DNA of 43,908 bases from Rheinheimera sp. (GCA_003482455.1 DMYW01000049.1:1-43908); one strand, 5' to 3'; positions 1 to 8,334 are shown, numbered from the stretch's first letter. The notes: a model not told the origin generated them from the sequence alone. A program made the numbers and translations.

Positions 1-412
1 CCCAATGTTTTTCATCGAGGTTCAGCGCCTTCAGCACGCGGCGTACCAAGCGGTATTGGTCGTCCGAGTCGATGATTTGAAAGCCTTGCGGCAAATTGGC
101 ATCTTGGTAATGCGCGCGTAGCAACCGGTGCGACAAGCCGTGGAAGGTGCCCATCCACAAGTTGTTCAGGCTCACGCCGACGGTCTGCTCGATGCGCGAA
201 CGCATTTCTTGCGCCGCTTTGTTGGTAAAGGTCACCGCGAGCAAGGAATACGGCGCGACGCGCTCGACTTGCATCAGCCACGCCATGCGGTGCACCAGCA
301 CGCGCGTTTTACCAGAACCAGCACCAGCCAGCACCAGCATGTGTTGCGCCGGTGCGGCGACGGCCTCGCGTTGATGGTCATTCAGACCATCGAGTAAAGA
401 AGATACGTCCAT
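1..412 (-). CDS. uvrD: DNA helicase II UvrD, N-terminal part (runs off window)
   Basis: Superfamily 1 3'-5' DNA helicase of nucleotide excision repair and mismatch repair. Only the first 137 codons are present; the gene continues past base 1. The protein starts MDVSSLLDGLNDHQREAVAA, followed by the Walker A motif GAGSGKT near residue 30, then motif Ia (LAVTFTNKAAQEM) and the GTFHGL segment around residue 90. Together these are diagnostic for the UvrD/Rep/PcrA 1A domain. UvrD rather than Rep is chosen from context: it is the last gene of the dapF-DUF484-xerC-HAD-uvrD series, the same order as in Escherichia coli. The ATG at 410-412 lies 71 bases beyond the HAD gene stop, a gap holding a LexA-like box and a TATACT -10 candidate, so it may also be transcribed on its own. 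Confidence 0.95.
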   Translation of the reverse strand, partial: MDVSSLLDGLNDHQREAVAAPAQHMLVLAGAGSGKTRVLVHRMAWLMQVERVAPYSLLAVTFTNKAAQEMRSRIEQTVGVSLNNLWMGTFHGLSHRLLRAHYQDANLPQGFQIIDSDDQYRLVRRVLKALNLDEKHW

Positions 413-423
413 CTGCTAAACCT

Positions 424-439
424 ATGGATAAATTTACAG
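424..439 (-). promoter_or_regulatory. Candidate LexA (SOS) box upstream of uvrD
   Basis: On the minus strand the sequence is CTGTAAATTTATCCAT, ending 11 bases before the uvrD ATG. It keeps CTGT-N8 and the AT-rich core of LexA boxes, but the right half is CCAT rather than ACAG. Compared from memory with the E. coli uvrD box it agrees at about 12 of 16 positions, including the unusual CC in the right half. A possible -10, TATACT, lies just upstream at 443-448 (minus strand), so the box would cover the transcription start. No convincing -35 is seen. Confidence 0.45.
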
Positions 440-483
440 GGGAGTATATCAAAGAACCAAGGTTACGGCAGGGGTTGTTACGG

Positions 484-1209
484 CTAAGCACCGAGTAATA
501 ACAAGGCGTCGAGTGAGGTGAGTTCGAGATGCGGTAGCACCAATGGCGGTGCTTGCCGGCGTGGCTCTGTGCTTACCGCCGGGTTGAGCCATGCCGCCAT
601 ACAACCGGCATTAAGCGCACCTAACACATCTGAGCGCACATGATCGCCAATGTGCAGTATATGTTGCGTCGATAGCTGCAACCGGCGCGCGGCGGTTGCG
701 AATAAATCGGGATACGGCTTCATCCGCCCATCAGGGCCTGCACGCAGCGCAAATTGAAAACAATGTGCCAAGCCCATTTTCTGAATATCCGCATTGCCGT
801 TGGTTATAGCAACGAGCGGAAAACGGCTGGCTAGTTGTTCCAGCAGCTGCACTGTACTGCGAGTGACTTGGATGGTGGTTCGCGCTTCGAGAAACGCTGA
901 CACCGCGAGCTCGGCCAGTTCTTGAGCTTCACAATGGCTGACGCCTTGTGCTTGCAACCCTTGTTCGACGGCGACTAAGCGCCATTGGCTGACGTCATGG
1001 CGCAGCTGTGGATTTTGCACCGCGACCAGTTGCCGCTGCAGCTGCCAATACGCAATGTCGTTCTGCGTCAGTTGCGGTTTGTGGCGCTGCAAGCTGGTCA
1101 GCATCGCCACTTCTGCAGCGGCAATCACCGGCGCGTTGGCGTAGAGCGTATCGTCGAGGTCAAACGACAGGGCTTTGATGGTTCCAAGTTGTTTGTAAAA
1201 GCGAGTCAT
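484..1209 (-). CDS. yigB: HAD-superfamily hydrolase, YigB-like phosphatase
   Basis: A 241-residue HAD phosphatase. Motif I is SFDLDDTLY, with nucleophile and acid/base Asp17 and Asp19. Motif II is AITNGNA, and the motif IV area is HIGDHVRSDVLGALNAG. A helical cap lies between motifs I and II. Its place between xerC and uvrD matches E. coli yigB, which dephosphorylates FMN and other small phosphoesters; that substrate is carried over from the family, not visible here. The ATG at 1207-1209 leads directly into the domain. A 95-base gap separates it from xerC, wider than elsewhere in this operon, and it holds no clear terminator. Confidence 0.88.
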   Translation of the reverse strand: MTRFYKQLGTIKALSFDLDDTLYANAPVIAAAEVAMLTSLQRHKPQLTQNDIAYWQLQRQLVAVQNPQLRHDVSQWRLVAVEQGLQAQGVSHCEAQELAELAVSAFLEARTTIQVTRSTVQLLEQLASRFPLVAITNGNADIQKMGLAHCFQFALRAGPDGRMKPYPDLFATAARRLQLSTQHILHIGDHVRSDVLGALNAGCMAAWLNPAVSTEPRRQAPPLVLPHLELTSLDALLLLGA

Positions 1210-1304
1210 GTCACTAAAACCATAAAGGAAAACCGAGAATAGAGTTTATCACGTGCATGGGTACGCCGCGTTGCAGGTGACCGATCAGCTGCGGCGTGGT
1301 TTCG

Positions 1305-2231
1305 TCATTTTTTTGCTCGTGGATGCGCCGCGTCATACACCTTAGCCAAATGTTGAAAATCCAAATGGGTATACACCTGCGTGGTGCTTAAGTTGGCATG
1401 GCCAAGCAGTTCTTGCACGGCGCGTAAATCGCCACTGGATTCTAATACATGGCTAGCAAACGAATGGCGCAGCATATGCGGATGTAAATGCTGATCCAGC
1501 CCTTGTTTTTGCGCCCACAAACCGACGCGTTGTCGCACTTGCCGATGGGAAATTCGGCGCTTTTGGATACTTAAAAACAGCGCGTCGGCGTCGTCGGCCA
1601 CCAGTGCTGGCCGCACCGTTAACCAGTGTTTTAGCGCTTGTTGCGCCAGCCGGCCGATCGGCAAAATCCGTTGTTTATTGCCTTTACCGCGCACTTTGAT
1701 CAAGGCGTCATGCCACTGAATGTCGCCGATATTGGCGTTGACCAGCTCATCGAGGCGCAAGCCCGAAGAATAGAACAGCTCTAGCATGGCCTTGTCACGT
1801 GCCAGCAGCGTGTCGTCGTCAGCTGAGACATCTAACAGCCGCTCCATTTGGTCAACATCGAGATTTTTCGGCAGCAGTTTGCTGGCTTTGGGCGCTTTGA
1901 GGTATTCCGCCGGATTGTGCTCGCACAGCTGCTGCTGTTGCAGAAAGCGGTATAAGCCGCGCAGGGCAGCCACTCGCAACGACAAGGAGCGAGGTTTGAG
2001 CGCATCACGTTCTTGCGCAAGCAGCAATTGGAGTTGGCGCTCGCTGACTTGTGACCAGTGGCTGATGCTGGCGGGTAAAGCTGCTGCGACCGTCATCAAT
2101 TGGGCGCGGTAGCTACTTAAGGTGTGTTTGGAGTAACCGGCTTCGAATTGCAGATAAGCTAAATATGCAGTGATAGGGTCAAGTAACGAAGCCGCGGGCG
2201 TTACCGCGGCTGCTGGTTCAGCGCGTGGCAT
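1305..2231 (-). CDS. xerC: Tyrosine recombinase XerC
   Basis: Site-specific recombinase that, with XerD and FtsK, resolves chromosome dimers at dif. Counting from the ATG at 2229-2231 the protein has 308 residues, close to the usual ~300. The N-terminal SAM-like core-binding domain covers about residues 16-105. The catalytic domain shows all six expected residues: Arg159 (SSGLRLDE), Lys183 (VRGKGNK), His252 and Arg255 (HMLRH), His278 (LLGHANLSTTQ) and Tyr287 (QVYTHLD). The reading frame stays open upstream to 2324, but those 31 residues are unlike the family and lie inside the DUF484 gene, so the MPRAEP start is preferred. It overlaps the DUF484 3' end by 14 bases, suggesting translational coupling. 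Confidence 0.95.
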   Translation of the reverse strand: MPRAEPAAAVTPAASLLDPITAYLAYLQFEAGYSKHTLSSYRAQLMTVAAALPASISHWSQVSERQLQLLLAQERDALKPRSLSLRVAALRGLYRFLQQQQLCEHNPAEYLKAPKASKLLPKNLDVDQMERLLDVSADDDTLLARDKAMLELFYSSGLRLDELVNANIGDIQWHDALIKVRGKGNKQRILPIGRLAQQALKHWLTVRPALVADDADALFLSIQKRRISHRQVRQRVGLWAQKQGLDQHLHPHMLRHSFASHVLESSGDLRAVQELLGHANLSTTQVYTHLDFQHLAKVYDAAHPRAKK

Positions 2232-2892
2232 ACCGAGGCAACACCAACGCGAGCAGCTTGGCGATGTGTTCGAGGAACAACACATCCATGCTGGGTTGGA
2301 AATGGTCGTCCAGTTCCGAGCCAAAGGCCAATAATCCCAGTGGCTCGTCCGCGCCGCTAATCAAAAACAACGCTACTGAATGGATACTTGGTGGGAACAC
2401 ACTGGCCATTTCGTCTTTGGTCAGGCGGCCCAAATAATACTGCCGGCCTTGCAGGCGATGTTCCAGCATCAATTGCAAAGCACTGAAATTAGCACCCATA
2501 TCGGCATGGCTAAATTCCAGCAAGTTGCAGGCATGCACTTGCGACATCTTGTTAGCAAAAGCGCTGAGCGCAATGCGCAAATCGGTTTTTTGCTGCGCAG
2601 CGATCACATCAAGATGCAGTTGATTTAACGCGAAAAAGATATGTTCATTTTGCCGCGCGATTTGGATAAACCGCGAAATATCTTCTTCTTGACCGCGAAT
2701 ACGGTCACGCAAGATCTCCATTTGGCGTTCGACCAAACTAACGGCACCACGCTGATGATGCGGCAAGCGCATCCGCGCCAGCAGTTCAGGATGATGCTGG
2801 AAAAAAGCCGGGTGCTCGCGTAAGTAGCGATACACCATTTGATCATCCTGATACGCTTGGTCCGTAGGTTTAAGATCGGTGACGTCTGTCAT
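2218..2892 (-). CDS. DUF484 family protein
   Basis: A 224-residue cytoplasmic protein of the DUF484 family, found between dapF and xerC in many gammaproteobacteria. Near the N-terminus it has the characteristic LREHPAFFQHHPELLARM segment (about residues 24-41). A basic/acidic helical stretch (VERQMEILRDRIRG) likely forms a coiled coil, and a GAF-like fold follows to the C-terminus. No catalytic motif is seen and the biochemical role is unknown. The ATG overlaps the dapF stop by four bases (2889-2892) and its own 3' end overlaps xerC, so dapF, DUF484 and xerC are almost certainly co-translated. Confidence 0.9.
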   Translation of the reverse strand: MTDVTDLKPTDQAYQDDQMVYRYLREHPAFFQHHPELLARMRLPHHQRGAVSLVERQMEILRDRIRGQEEDISRFIQIARQNEHIFFALNQLHLDVIAAQQKTDLRIALSAFANKMSQVHACNLLEFSHADMGANFSALQLMLEHRLQGRQYYLGRLTKDEMASVFPPSIHSVALFLISGADEPLGLLAFGSELDDHFQPSMDVLFLEHIAKLLALVLPRYATR

Positions 2893-3719
2893 AACACCAA
2901 TTGTCCGTCAAACACATGTTCGGCCGGGCCTGTCATCTTGACTGGCTGGCCAGGGCCGTTCCAACGAATTTGCAATGTTCCGCCTGGCAAGTCAACTCGC
3001 ACTTGGCTTTGCAGCAATTTTTGCAGCTGCCCCGCCACGACCGCCGCGCAAGCGCCTGTGCCGCACGCCAGCGTTTCGCCGGCGCCGCGTTCCCATACCC
3101 GCAGTTTGATATGTTCGGGTGAAACCACTTGCATAAAGCCGATGTTAGCGCGCTCAGGGAAGCGTTCATGATGTTCAAACACCGGTCCCCATTGGTGCAC
3201 CGGTGCAGTGCCGATGTCGTCGACTTTGATCACCGCATGCGGGTTACCCATCGACACCACAGAACACAGCGTCGTGGCTTCTTCGGCGTGCAGGATGTAG
3301 TTCACTTCCTGCTTTTGCGCTTTAAACGGCACCTTGGTCGGTTCTAACTGCGGAATACCCATATTGACGGTGACTTGGCCGTCATTTTCGACATACAACA
3401 CAATCTTGCCAGACTTGGTGCTGACGGTGATTTTGCTTTTGTTGGTCAGGCCGCGATGCCGCACAAACTTGGCAAAACAACGTGCGCCATTGCCGCATTG
3501 TTCCACTTCTGAGCCGTCGGCGTTAAAGATGCGGTAGTGGAAATCTAAGTCTGGGTCATACGGCGGTTCGACCATCAGCAGTTGGTCAAAACCGACGCCA
3601 AAATTACGGTCGGCCAGCGCTTTGATTTGTTCTTTAGTCAGGAACACATTTTGGCTGACGGCATCGACCATCATAAAGTCGTTGCCCAGCCCATGCATTT
3701 TCGAAAACTGTAACAGCAT
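2889..3719 (-). CDS. dapF: Diaminopimelate epimerase
   Basis: Converts L,L-diaminopimelate to meso-diaminopimelate, the precursor of lysine and of peptidoglycan cross-links. The 276-residue length is normal. The protein opens with FSKMHGLGNDFMMVDA. The two catalytic cysteines of this cofactor-independent racemase are visible: Cys75 in EQCGNGARC and Cys219 in LACGTGAC. The GNPHAV and RGAGET segments, which bind substrate, are also present. It lies 15 bases after lysA, so the last two steps of lysine synthesis are adjacent, and it overlaps DUF484 by ATGA at the other end. Confidence 0.97.
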   Translation of the reverse strand: MLLQFSKMHGLGNDFMMVDAVSQNVFLTKEQIKALADRNFGVGFDQLLMVEPPYDPDLDFHYRIFNADGSEVEQCGNGARCFAKFVRHRGLTNKSKITVSTKSGKIVLYVENDGQVTVNMGIPQLEPTKVPFKAQKQEVNYILHAEEATTLCSVVSMGNPHAVIKVDDIGTAPVHQWGPVFEHHERFPERANIGFMQVVSPEHIKLRVWERGAGETLACGTGACAAVVAGQLQKLLQSQVRVDLPGGTLQIRWNGPGQPVKMTGPAEHVFDGQLVL

Positions 3720-3734
3720 GCTGTCCCCGTTTAA

Positions 3735-4991
3735 TTAGTTGGCAGGCAGCAGTTGCTCGCCACGCCATAAATCGTCCCATTGCTCACGCTGACGCACCAG
3801 ATAGGTGGTATCGCCATCGACCAACACCTCGGCGGCGCGTGGTCGGCTGTTGTAGTTGGAACTCATGGTAAAGCCGTAAGCACCGGCCGAGCGCACCACT
3901 AATAAGTCACCGGGTTCGATGGCTAAGTCGCGGTCTTTGCCCAAGAAATCGCCGGTTTCGCACACCGGGCCTACCACATCATAGGTCTGGGCGGTCACTT
4001 CGGGTTTCAACTGGGCGGGGATAATATTCATCCAGGCGCTGTAAAGTGCAGGGCGGATTAAATCGTTCATCGCCGCATCGACGATGGCGAAGTTTTTCTC
4101 TTGGCCTGGTTTTAAGAATTCGACTTTGGTGACCAGCACGCCGGCGTTGGCCATGATGGCGCGGCCCGGTTCAAACACCAGCGTTAAATGTGGATAGTTG
4201 CCCAAGCGTTTGACCACTTCAGCGGCGTATTCGCTCGGGTGCGGTGGCGTTTCGTCTAGGTACGTCACACCTAAACCGCCGCCGATGTCCAAGTGTGCCA
4301 GCGTGATGCCTTGGCTCGCCAGCGTATCAATCAGCGCTAATAACTTATCCAGTGCGTCTAAAAACGGTTGTGTTTCCGTCAGTTGTGAGCCGATATGGCA
4401 ATCGACACCAACGACTTTCAGGTGACTCAGTGACGCGGCATATTGATACATGGCCGGCGCGCGCAAAATATCGATGCCGAATTTATTGGCTTTCAGGCCG
4501 GTGGAAATGTACGGATGCGTTTTGGCATCGATGTCTGGATTGACGCGGATCGAAATAGGCGCAATTTTGCCAAGCGATTGTGCGACGGCTTGGATACGAT
4601 CGAGCTCCGGTTCGGATTCGACGTTAAAACATTTAATGCCGGTATTCAGTGCAAAGGCGATTTCGCTTTCCGTTTTACCAACGCCAGAAAACACCACTTT
4701 GGCTGGATCGCCACCGGCTTGCAGCACGCGGCGCAGTTCGCCTTCGGAGACGATATCAAAGCCACTACCAAGGCGCGCCAGTAAGTTCAACAAGGCAATA
4801 TTGCTGTTGGCTTTGACGGCATAACAGACCAGATGCGGGTGATCGCCGGCTGCGTTGGCAAAAGCGTGATAGTGGCGCTCTAACGTGGCACGCGAATACA
4901 CGTACGTTGGGGTGCCATACAATTCGGCGATTTTCGCCACTGGAACTTGTTCAGCCAGCAGTTGCTGACCCTGATACTGAAAATAATCCAC
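3735..4991 (-). CDS. lysA: Diaminopimelate decarboxylase
   Basis: PLP-dependent fold type III decarboxylase making L-lysine from meso-diaminopimelate. Length is 418 residues. Lys60 in CYAVKANSN is the Schiff-base lysine. HIGSQ, the glycine-rich GGGLGV phosphate loop, EPGRAI and the substrate-binding CETGD motif follow in the usual order. The start is a GTG at 4989-4991, with an AAGGG ribosome-binding site about eight bases ahead that overlaps the end of lptM. It begins just after lptM and ends 15 bases before dapF. No LysR-type regulator lies next to it, unlike lysA in E. coli. Confidence 0.97.
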   Translation of the reverse strand: MDYFQYQGQQLLAEQVPVAKIAELYGTPTYVYSRATLERHYHAFANAAGDHPHLVCYAVKANSNIALLNLLARLGSGFDIVSEGELRRVLQAGGDPAKVVFSGVGKTESEIAFALNTGIKCFNVESEPELDRIQAVAQSLGKIAPISIRVNPDIDAKTHPYISTGLKANKFGIDILRAPAMYQYAASLSHLKVVGVDCHIGSQLTETQPFLDALDKLLALIDTLASQGITLAHLDIGGGLGVTYLDETPPHPSEYAAEVVKRLGNYPHLTLVFEPGRAIMANAGVLVTKVEFLKPGQEKNFAIVDAAMNDLIRPALYSAWMNIIPAQLKPEVTAQTYDVVGPVCETGDFLGKDRDLAIEPGDLLVVRSAGAYGFTMSSNYNSRPRAAEVLVDGDTTYLVRQREQWDDLWRGEQLLPAN

Positions 4992-4996
4992 CTAAA

Positions 4997-5170
4997 TTAC
5001 CCTTGATGATCTGGTTGCTCGGAAATTGCGGTCGTGGGCTTGGTAGGGTCCGCAGGCGTCGTAGTTGGTGCTGGGTCTTTTGGTAAGGTCAATGGGCCTT
5101 TTTGGCCACAGCCGGACAACAAGACAAGCGCAGCAAAAGCTGCCAACGTGGATAGACGCACTGCTTTCAT
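4997..5170 (-). CDS. lptM: LPS-assembly lipoprotein LptM (YifL)
   Basis: A 57-residue lipoprotein with a short signal peptide (MKAVRLSTLAAFAALVLLSG) and lipobox LLSGC, followed at once by GQKGPLTLPKD, the conserved LptM/YifL signature, then a disordered Pro/Thr tail. In E. coli LptM binds the LptDE translocon and helps its maturation. The frame is open to 5311, but the ATG at 5168-5170 gives the proper signal peptide; an in-frame ATG at 5188 is a less likely start. It is the first gene of the lysA-dapF operon and is divergent from cyaY, as in enterobacteria. Confidence 0.88.
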   Translation of the reverse strand: MKAVRLSTLAAFAALVLLSGCGQKGPLTLPKDPAPTTTPADPTKPTTAISEQPDHQG

Positions 5171-5177
5171 GGTTTTT

Positions 5178-5206
5178 ATTTCTTTCATAATTTGGCACTC
5201 TATAAT
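5178..5206 (+). promoter_or_regulatory. Possible cyaY promoter in the lptM/cyaY divergent region
   Basis: A perfect TATAAT lies at 5201-5206, 36 bases before the cyaY ATG in the 72-base gap between two divergent genes. A recognisable -35 at normal spacing is lacking, so the call depends on the -10 and the location only. On the minus strand the same bases give TATAGA, a weaker possible -10 for lptM. Confidence 0.35.
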
Positions 5207-5242
5207 CGCATCCTTAGCAGTAAAAGCAAACAGGTGAAGCCG

Positions 5243-5566
5243 ATGAATGACGTAGAATATGAAGCGTTGACCGACGCTGTGCTGATCGCCGTCGAAGACG
5301 CGTTCGAGCAACTCGATTTGGATTTAGATACCGAAAATCATGGTGGGCTTTTGTCCATCGCTTTCCCAGATCGCAGCAAAATTGTGATCAACAAACAGCC
5401 GCCGTTGCATCAGCTGTGGGTTGCAACCAAATTTAATGGCCATCACTTTGAATACCGCGACGGCCAATGGATTGATAACCGCAGCGGCGCCGAGTTTTGG
5501 CAGCTGTTGTCAGATGCGGCGAGCAAACAAGCGGGCGAGAGCGTGACGCTGCGCGCGCCGGCATAA
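5243..5566 (+). CDS. cyaY: Iron donor protein CyaY (bacterial frataxin)
   Basis: A 107-residue frataxin homologue that binds iron and modulates the IscS/IscU iron-sulfur assembly machine. The N-terminal helix is acidic (VEYEALTDAVLIAVEDAFEQ), as expected for the iron-binding face. It is followed by beta strands ending in KIVINKQPPLHQLWVATK and the FEYRDGQW strand typical of the family. The frame is open from 5192, but the ATG at 5243 follows a CAGGTGAAG ribosome-binding site and matches the family start. It is divergent from lptM, as in E. coli. Confidence 0.95.
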   Translation: MNDVEYEALTDAVLIAVEDAFEQLDLDLDTENHGGLLSIAFPDRSKIVINKQPPLHQLWVATKFNGHHFEYRDGQWIDNRSGAEFWQLLSDAASKQAGESVTLRAPA

Positions 5567-5676
5567 CCAACAGATAAGCATCAAGCCTATGGCATCAGAA
5601 GCTGTCGCTGACGTCGAATGATGCGTAGGTAGCACCATCTGCCCGGAAACGAGCGGGAAACACTAAGTTAGAGAAC

Positions 5677-6348
5677 ATGGCAAAATTAGCATTTGTAGAT
5701 GTAAAACCAAAAGCGCCGGTGACGGCCGCTGTGGTTTGGTTACATGGGTTGGGCGATTCTGGGCATGGCTTTTCGCCGATTGTGCCTGAGCTTAAATTGC
5801 CTGCCGATCATGGCATTCGATTTTTGTTTCCGCATGCGCCAGAGCGGGCCGTCACCATCAACAACGGCTACGTGATGCGGGCTTGGTACGATATCAAAAC
5901 GTGGGATTTAGAAAGTCGCGCCGATGAAGCGGGCGTCAACGAATCTGCCGCCTCGGTCAAAGCTTTGTTAGATGAACTGATTGCTTCAGGCATTCCGTCA
6001 GAGCGCATTCTATTGGCGGGCTTTTCGCAAGGCGGCGTGATTGCGCTGCATCTACTACCGCGTTTGCCGTACAAGCTGGCGGGTGTGATGGCGCTTTCCA
6101 CCTATATGTGTGTGCCGGACAAGCTAAAACAGGAACTGGTGCAAGTGAATAAAAGCACGCCTGTGGTGGTTGCGCACGGCACCCAAGACCCAGTTGTGCC
6201 TTTCTCGGCTGGTCAGCAGGCATTCAACACATTAAAATACGCCGGTTTTAATGTGCAGTGGTTGGAATATCGCATGGAACATAGCGTCTGTGCGCAAGAA
6301 GTGGCTGATTTAAGTCGCTTTATCCAGCTTCGGCTTTACCACAGTTAA
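5677..6348 (+). CDS. Alpha/beta hydrolase, carboxylesterase/phospholipase family
   Basis: A 223-residue cytoplasmic esterase of the Abhydrolase_2 family (bacterial carboxylesterase II / acyl-protein thioesterase fold). The opening WLHGLGDSGHGF holds the oxyanion-hole region. The nucleophile elbow is GFSQGG with Ser117, and the remaining triad members are Asp171 (HGTQDPVVPF) and His202 (MEHSVC). No signal peptide is seen. The true substrate cannot be read from sequence; relatives hydrolyse short-chain carboxylic esters or lysophospholipids. It stands alone between cyaY and the DUF2914 gene. The 110 bases before it show no clear promoter. Confidence 0.9.
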   Translation: MAKLAFVDVKPKAPVTAAVVWLHGLGDSGHGFSPIVPELKLPADHGIRFLFPHAPERAVTINNGYVMRAWYDIKTWDLESRADEAGVNESAASVKALLDELIASGIPSERILLAGFSQGGVIALHLLPRLPYKLAGVMALSTYMCVPDKLKQELVQVNKSTPVVVAHGTQDPVVPFSAGQQAFNTLKYAGFNVQWLEYRMEHSVCAQEVADLSRFIQLRLYHS

Positions 6349-6384
6349 GCACCGCGGACGCGGTGCCCGAGCAGGAACTTCCTT

Positions 6385-7305
6385 GTGTCAGACGCTCGTT
6401 TAACCTTCAAAGTTCGTATTCAACCGCTGGCGGATCTGCCTGAATCGCAGCCGGCGCCCGCGCCGCTGTCACGCCCGCGTATTTTCATGGCCTTGTGTGT
6501 GATGGCGGCGCTGCTGTTTGGCGCCTATACCCTGTGGCAATCGACATTTGGCGCGGCGAGTTCGCTGATTGAACAACGTGAATTGGCGAATGAGGGCGAC
6601 GAGGCTACAGCCGCAGACAGCGCCGAAGCCACGCCAGCCGCGAGCGAGTCTGTAGCCCAGAGTGCACAAGCGCCGGCAACCAGCACGACTGCTGCTGCCG
6701 TGGATACGGTGCCAACGACGACAGTGGCCACGCTGCCGCCGTCGGATGCAGCGGTGGCAAGCCAGCACGACACTTTAAACAGCAATTCCAACAGTAGTTC
6801 CAGCCCAAGCGAGACGGACAGCAAAGCCGCATCGACGCCGCAACAGGCTACATCAGTCACGCTGCAAAAAACTCTGCAAGCGCCTGCGGAAGACACTCGG
6901 CCAGCCGTTGCAAATTCTGCGCTAACCCCTGCTGTAGCTGCGCCAACCAAGGTGACTAACGCTGCGAATTCAGCCAAGTTACCGGACGGTTTTAGCCGGA
7001 TTGTGCTGACGGCACAAATGGAAAGTTTGCAACCGGGCGAGCCGCTTGGTCCGGTCATTGCGTTTCCAAACGTTAAACGACTGTATTTGTTTACCGAAGT
7101 AAAAGGTTATGCCGGACAAGTGCTGACGCACCGCTGGTACTATAAAAACCAATTACATACCGAAGCGACGTTAACCATCGAAGATTCGCCTTGGCGAACC
7201 TACAGCGAAAACTGGCTGTTGGACGATCAATTAGGGGATTGGCACGTCGAGATTGTTGATCAAGCGCAAAAGCTGCTGTATCGCTACGATTTTCGTTATC
7301 AATAG
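6385..7305 (+). CDS. DUF2914 domain membrane protein
   Basis: A 306-residue protein starting at a GTG (6385) behind an AGGAA ribosome-binding site. A short cytoplasmic N-terminus is followed by one transmembrane helix (about residues 31-52, RIFMALCVMAALLFGAYTLW). Next comes a ~140-residue Ala/Ser/Thr-rich linker likely to be unstructured, and a C-terminal DUF2914 domain (about residues 205-306). The last shows the conserved RLYLFTEVKG, HRWYY and DWHVEIVD segments. The domain is probably periplasmic and its function is unknown. It directly precedes hemC, a place often held by cyaA on the opposite strand in enterobacteria. Confidence 0.8.
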   Translation: MSDARLTFKVRIQPLADLPESQPAPAPLSRPRIFMALCVMAALLFGAYTLWQSTFGAASSLIEQRELANEGDEATAADSAEATPAASESVAQSAQAPATSTTAAAVDTVPTTTVATLPPSDAAVASQHDTLNSNSNSSSSPSETDSKAASTPQQATSVTLQKTLQAPAEDTRPAVANSALTPAVAAPTKVTNAANSAKLPDGFSRIVLTAQMESLQPGEPLGPVIAFPNVKRLYLFTEVKGYAGQVLTHRWYYKNQLHTEATLTIEDSPWRTYSENWLLDDQLGDWHVEIVDQAQKLLYRYDFRYQ

Positions 7306-7309
7306 TGGT

Positions 7310-7378
7310 TATAATCGCCGCTTTCCCGTTGGCGGATGACACCAACGTAATTCTTCACCTTGCAGGCATCGGGCCTGC
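7310..7378 (+). promoter_or_regulatory. hemC promoter -10 and structured 5' leader
   Basis: A perfect TATAAT occurs at 7310-7315, just after the DUF2914 stop; the -35 is weak. Two hairpins follow before the hemC ATG at 7400. The first is CGTTGG (7327-7332) pairing with CCAACG (7342-7347). The second is GCAGGC (7362-7367) pairing with GCCTGC (7373-7378) around a five-base loop. No T-run follows the second, so it is not a standard terminator. Confidence 0.45.
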
Positions 7379-7399
7379 TTCGACTAAAAGGCATGTGTT

Positions 7400-8329
7400 A
7401 TGACGCAACTGGTGCGGATCGCCACTCGCAAAAGCGCATTGGCGCTGTGGCAAGCAGACTATGTAAAAGCAGCATTGGAACAATGCCACCCAGGTTTGCA
7501 GGTTGAGTTAGTGCCGATGTCGACGCAAGGCGACAAAATCCTCGATACACCGCTGGCGAAAATTGGTGGCAAAGGTTTGTTTGTCAAAGAGTTAGAAACT
7601 GCGATGCTGGAAGGCCGTGCTGACATCGCTGTGCACAGCATGAAAGATGTACCGGTTGAGTTTCCTGAAGGTTTGATGCTGGCGGTGATTTGTGAGCGCG
7701 AAGACCCGCGGGATGCGTTTGTCTCCAATCGCTTTGCATCCTTTGCTGAGTTGCCGCAAGGCGCCATCGTGGGGACGTCCAGTTTACGTCGGCAATGTCA
7801 GCTGAAAGCACTGCGGCCAGATTTAGTGATCCGCGACTTGCGCGGTAACGTCAATACACGCTTAGCCAAACTCGACGCTGGTGAATATGACGCGATTATC
7901 TTAGCGGCTGCCGGTTTGATCCGTTTAGGCTTCCAAACGCGTATCGCCGGTTATATCGATGTGGCACAAAGCTTACCGGCCAACGGCCAAGGCGCGGTCG
8001 GTATTGAATGTCGGACCGACGATGCAGCAATTCGTGCGCTGTTAGCACCGCTGGAGCATACAGCGACACGTCAAGCTGTGCTGGCGGAGCGGGCGATGAA
8101 CCGCAAACTGCAAGGCGGTTGCCAAGTGCCGATCGGCGCTTTTGCGGTGCATGAAGGCGACAACTTGTGGCTGCGTGGTTTAGTCGGTCAACTGGACGGC
8201 AGCACCATTTTGCGCGCGGAAGTGCGTGGCGATGCCAACACTGCGGAGCAGCTAGGTGAACAGTTAGCGCAACAACTGCTCGACCAAGGTGCTGCTGCTA
8301 TCCTCGATGCTGTGTACGGCGAAAAGTAA
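7400..8329 (+). CDS. hemC: Porphobilinogen deaminase (hydroxymethylbilane synthase)
   Basis: Joins four porphobilinogen molecules into hydroxymethylbilane in haem, sirohaem and B12 synthesis. It has 309 residues. The start RIATRKSALALWQA and the substrate-binding VGTSSLRRQCQL and RGNVNTRL motifs are canonical. Cys241 in QGGCQVPIGAF is the covalent dipyrromethane attachment site. The ATG follows an AAAGG ribosome-binding site. It is the first gene of a tight hemC-hemD-hemX-hemY cluster, with hemD starting five bases after its stop. Confidence 0.97.
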   Translation: MTQLVRIATRKSALALWQADYVKAALEQCHPGLQVELVPMSTQGDKILDTPLAKIGGKGLFVKELETAMLEGRADIAVHSMKDVPVEFPEGLMLAVICEREDPRDAFVSNRFASFAELPQGAIVGTSSLRRQCQLKALRPDLVIRDLRGNVNTRLAKLDAGEYDAIILAAAGLIRLGFQTRIAGYIDVAQSLPANGQGAVGIECRTDDAAIRALLAPLEHTATRQAVLAERAMNRKLQGGCQVPIGAFAVHEGDNLWLRGLVGQLDGSTILRAEVRGDANTAEQLGEQLAQQLLDQGAAAILDAVYGEK

Positions 8330-8334
8330 CACGC

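Noticed and set aside
5567..5676. A possible structured RNA between cyaY and the esterase
   Set aside because: Only a short CCCG/CGGG pairing around GGAAACGAG was found; it matches no riboswitch that I know and no strong stem.
6525..7058. A 177-codon minus-strand frame rich in Ala/Ser/Val
   Set aside because: It mirrors the low-complexity Ala/Thr linker of the DUF2914 protein; such antisense frames arise from composition.
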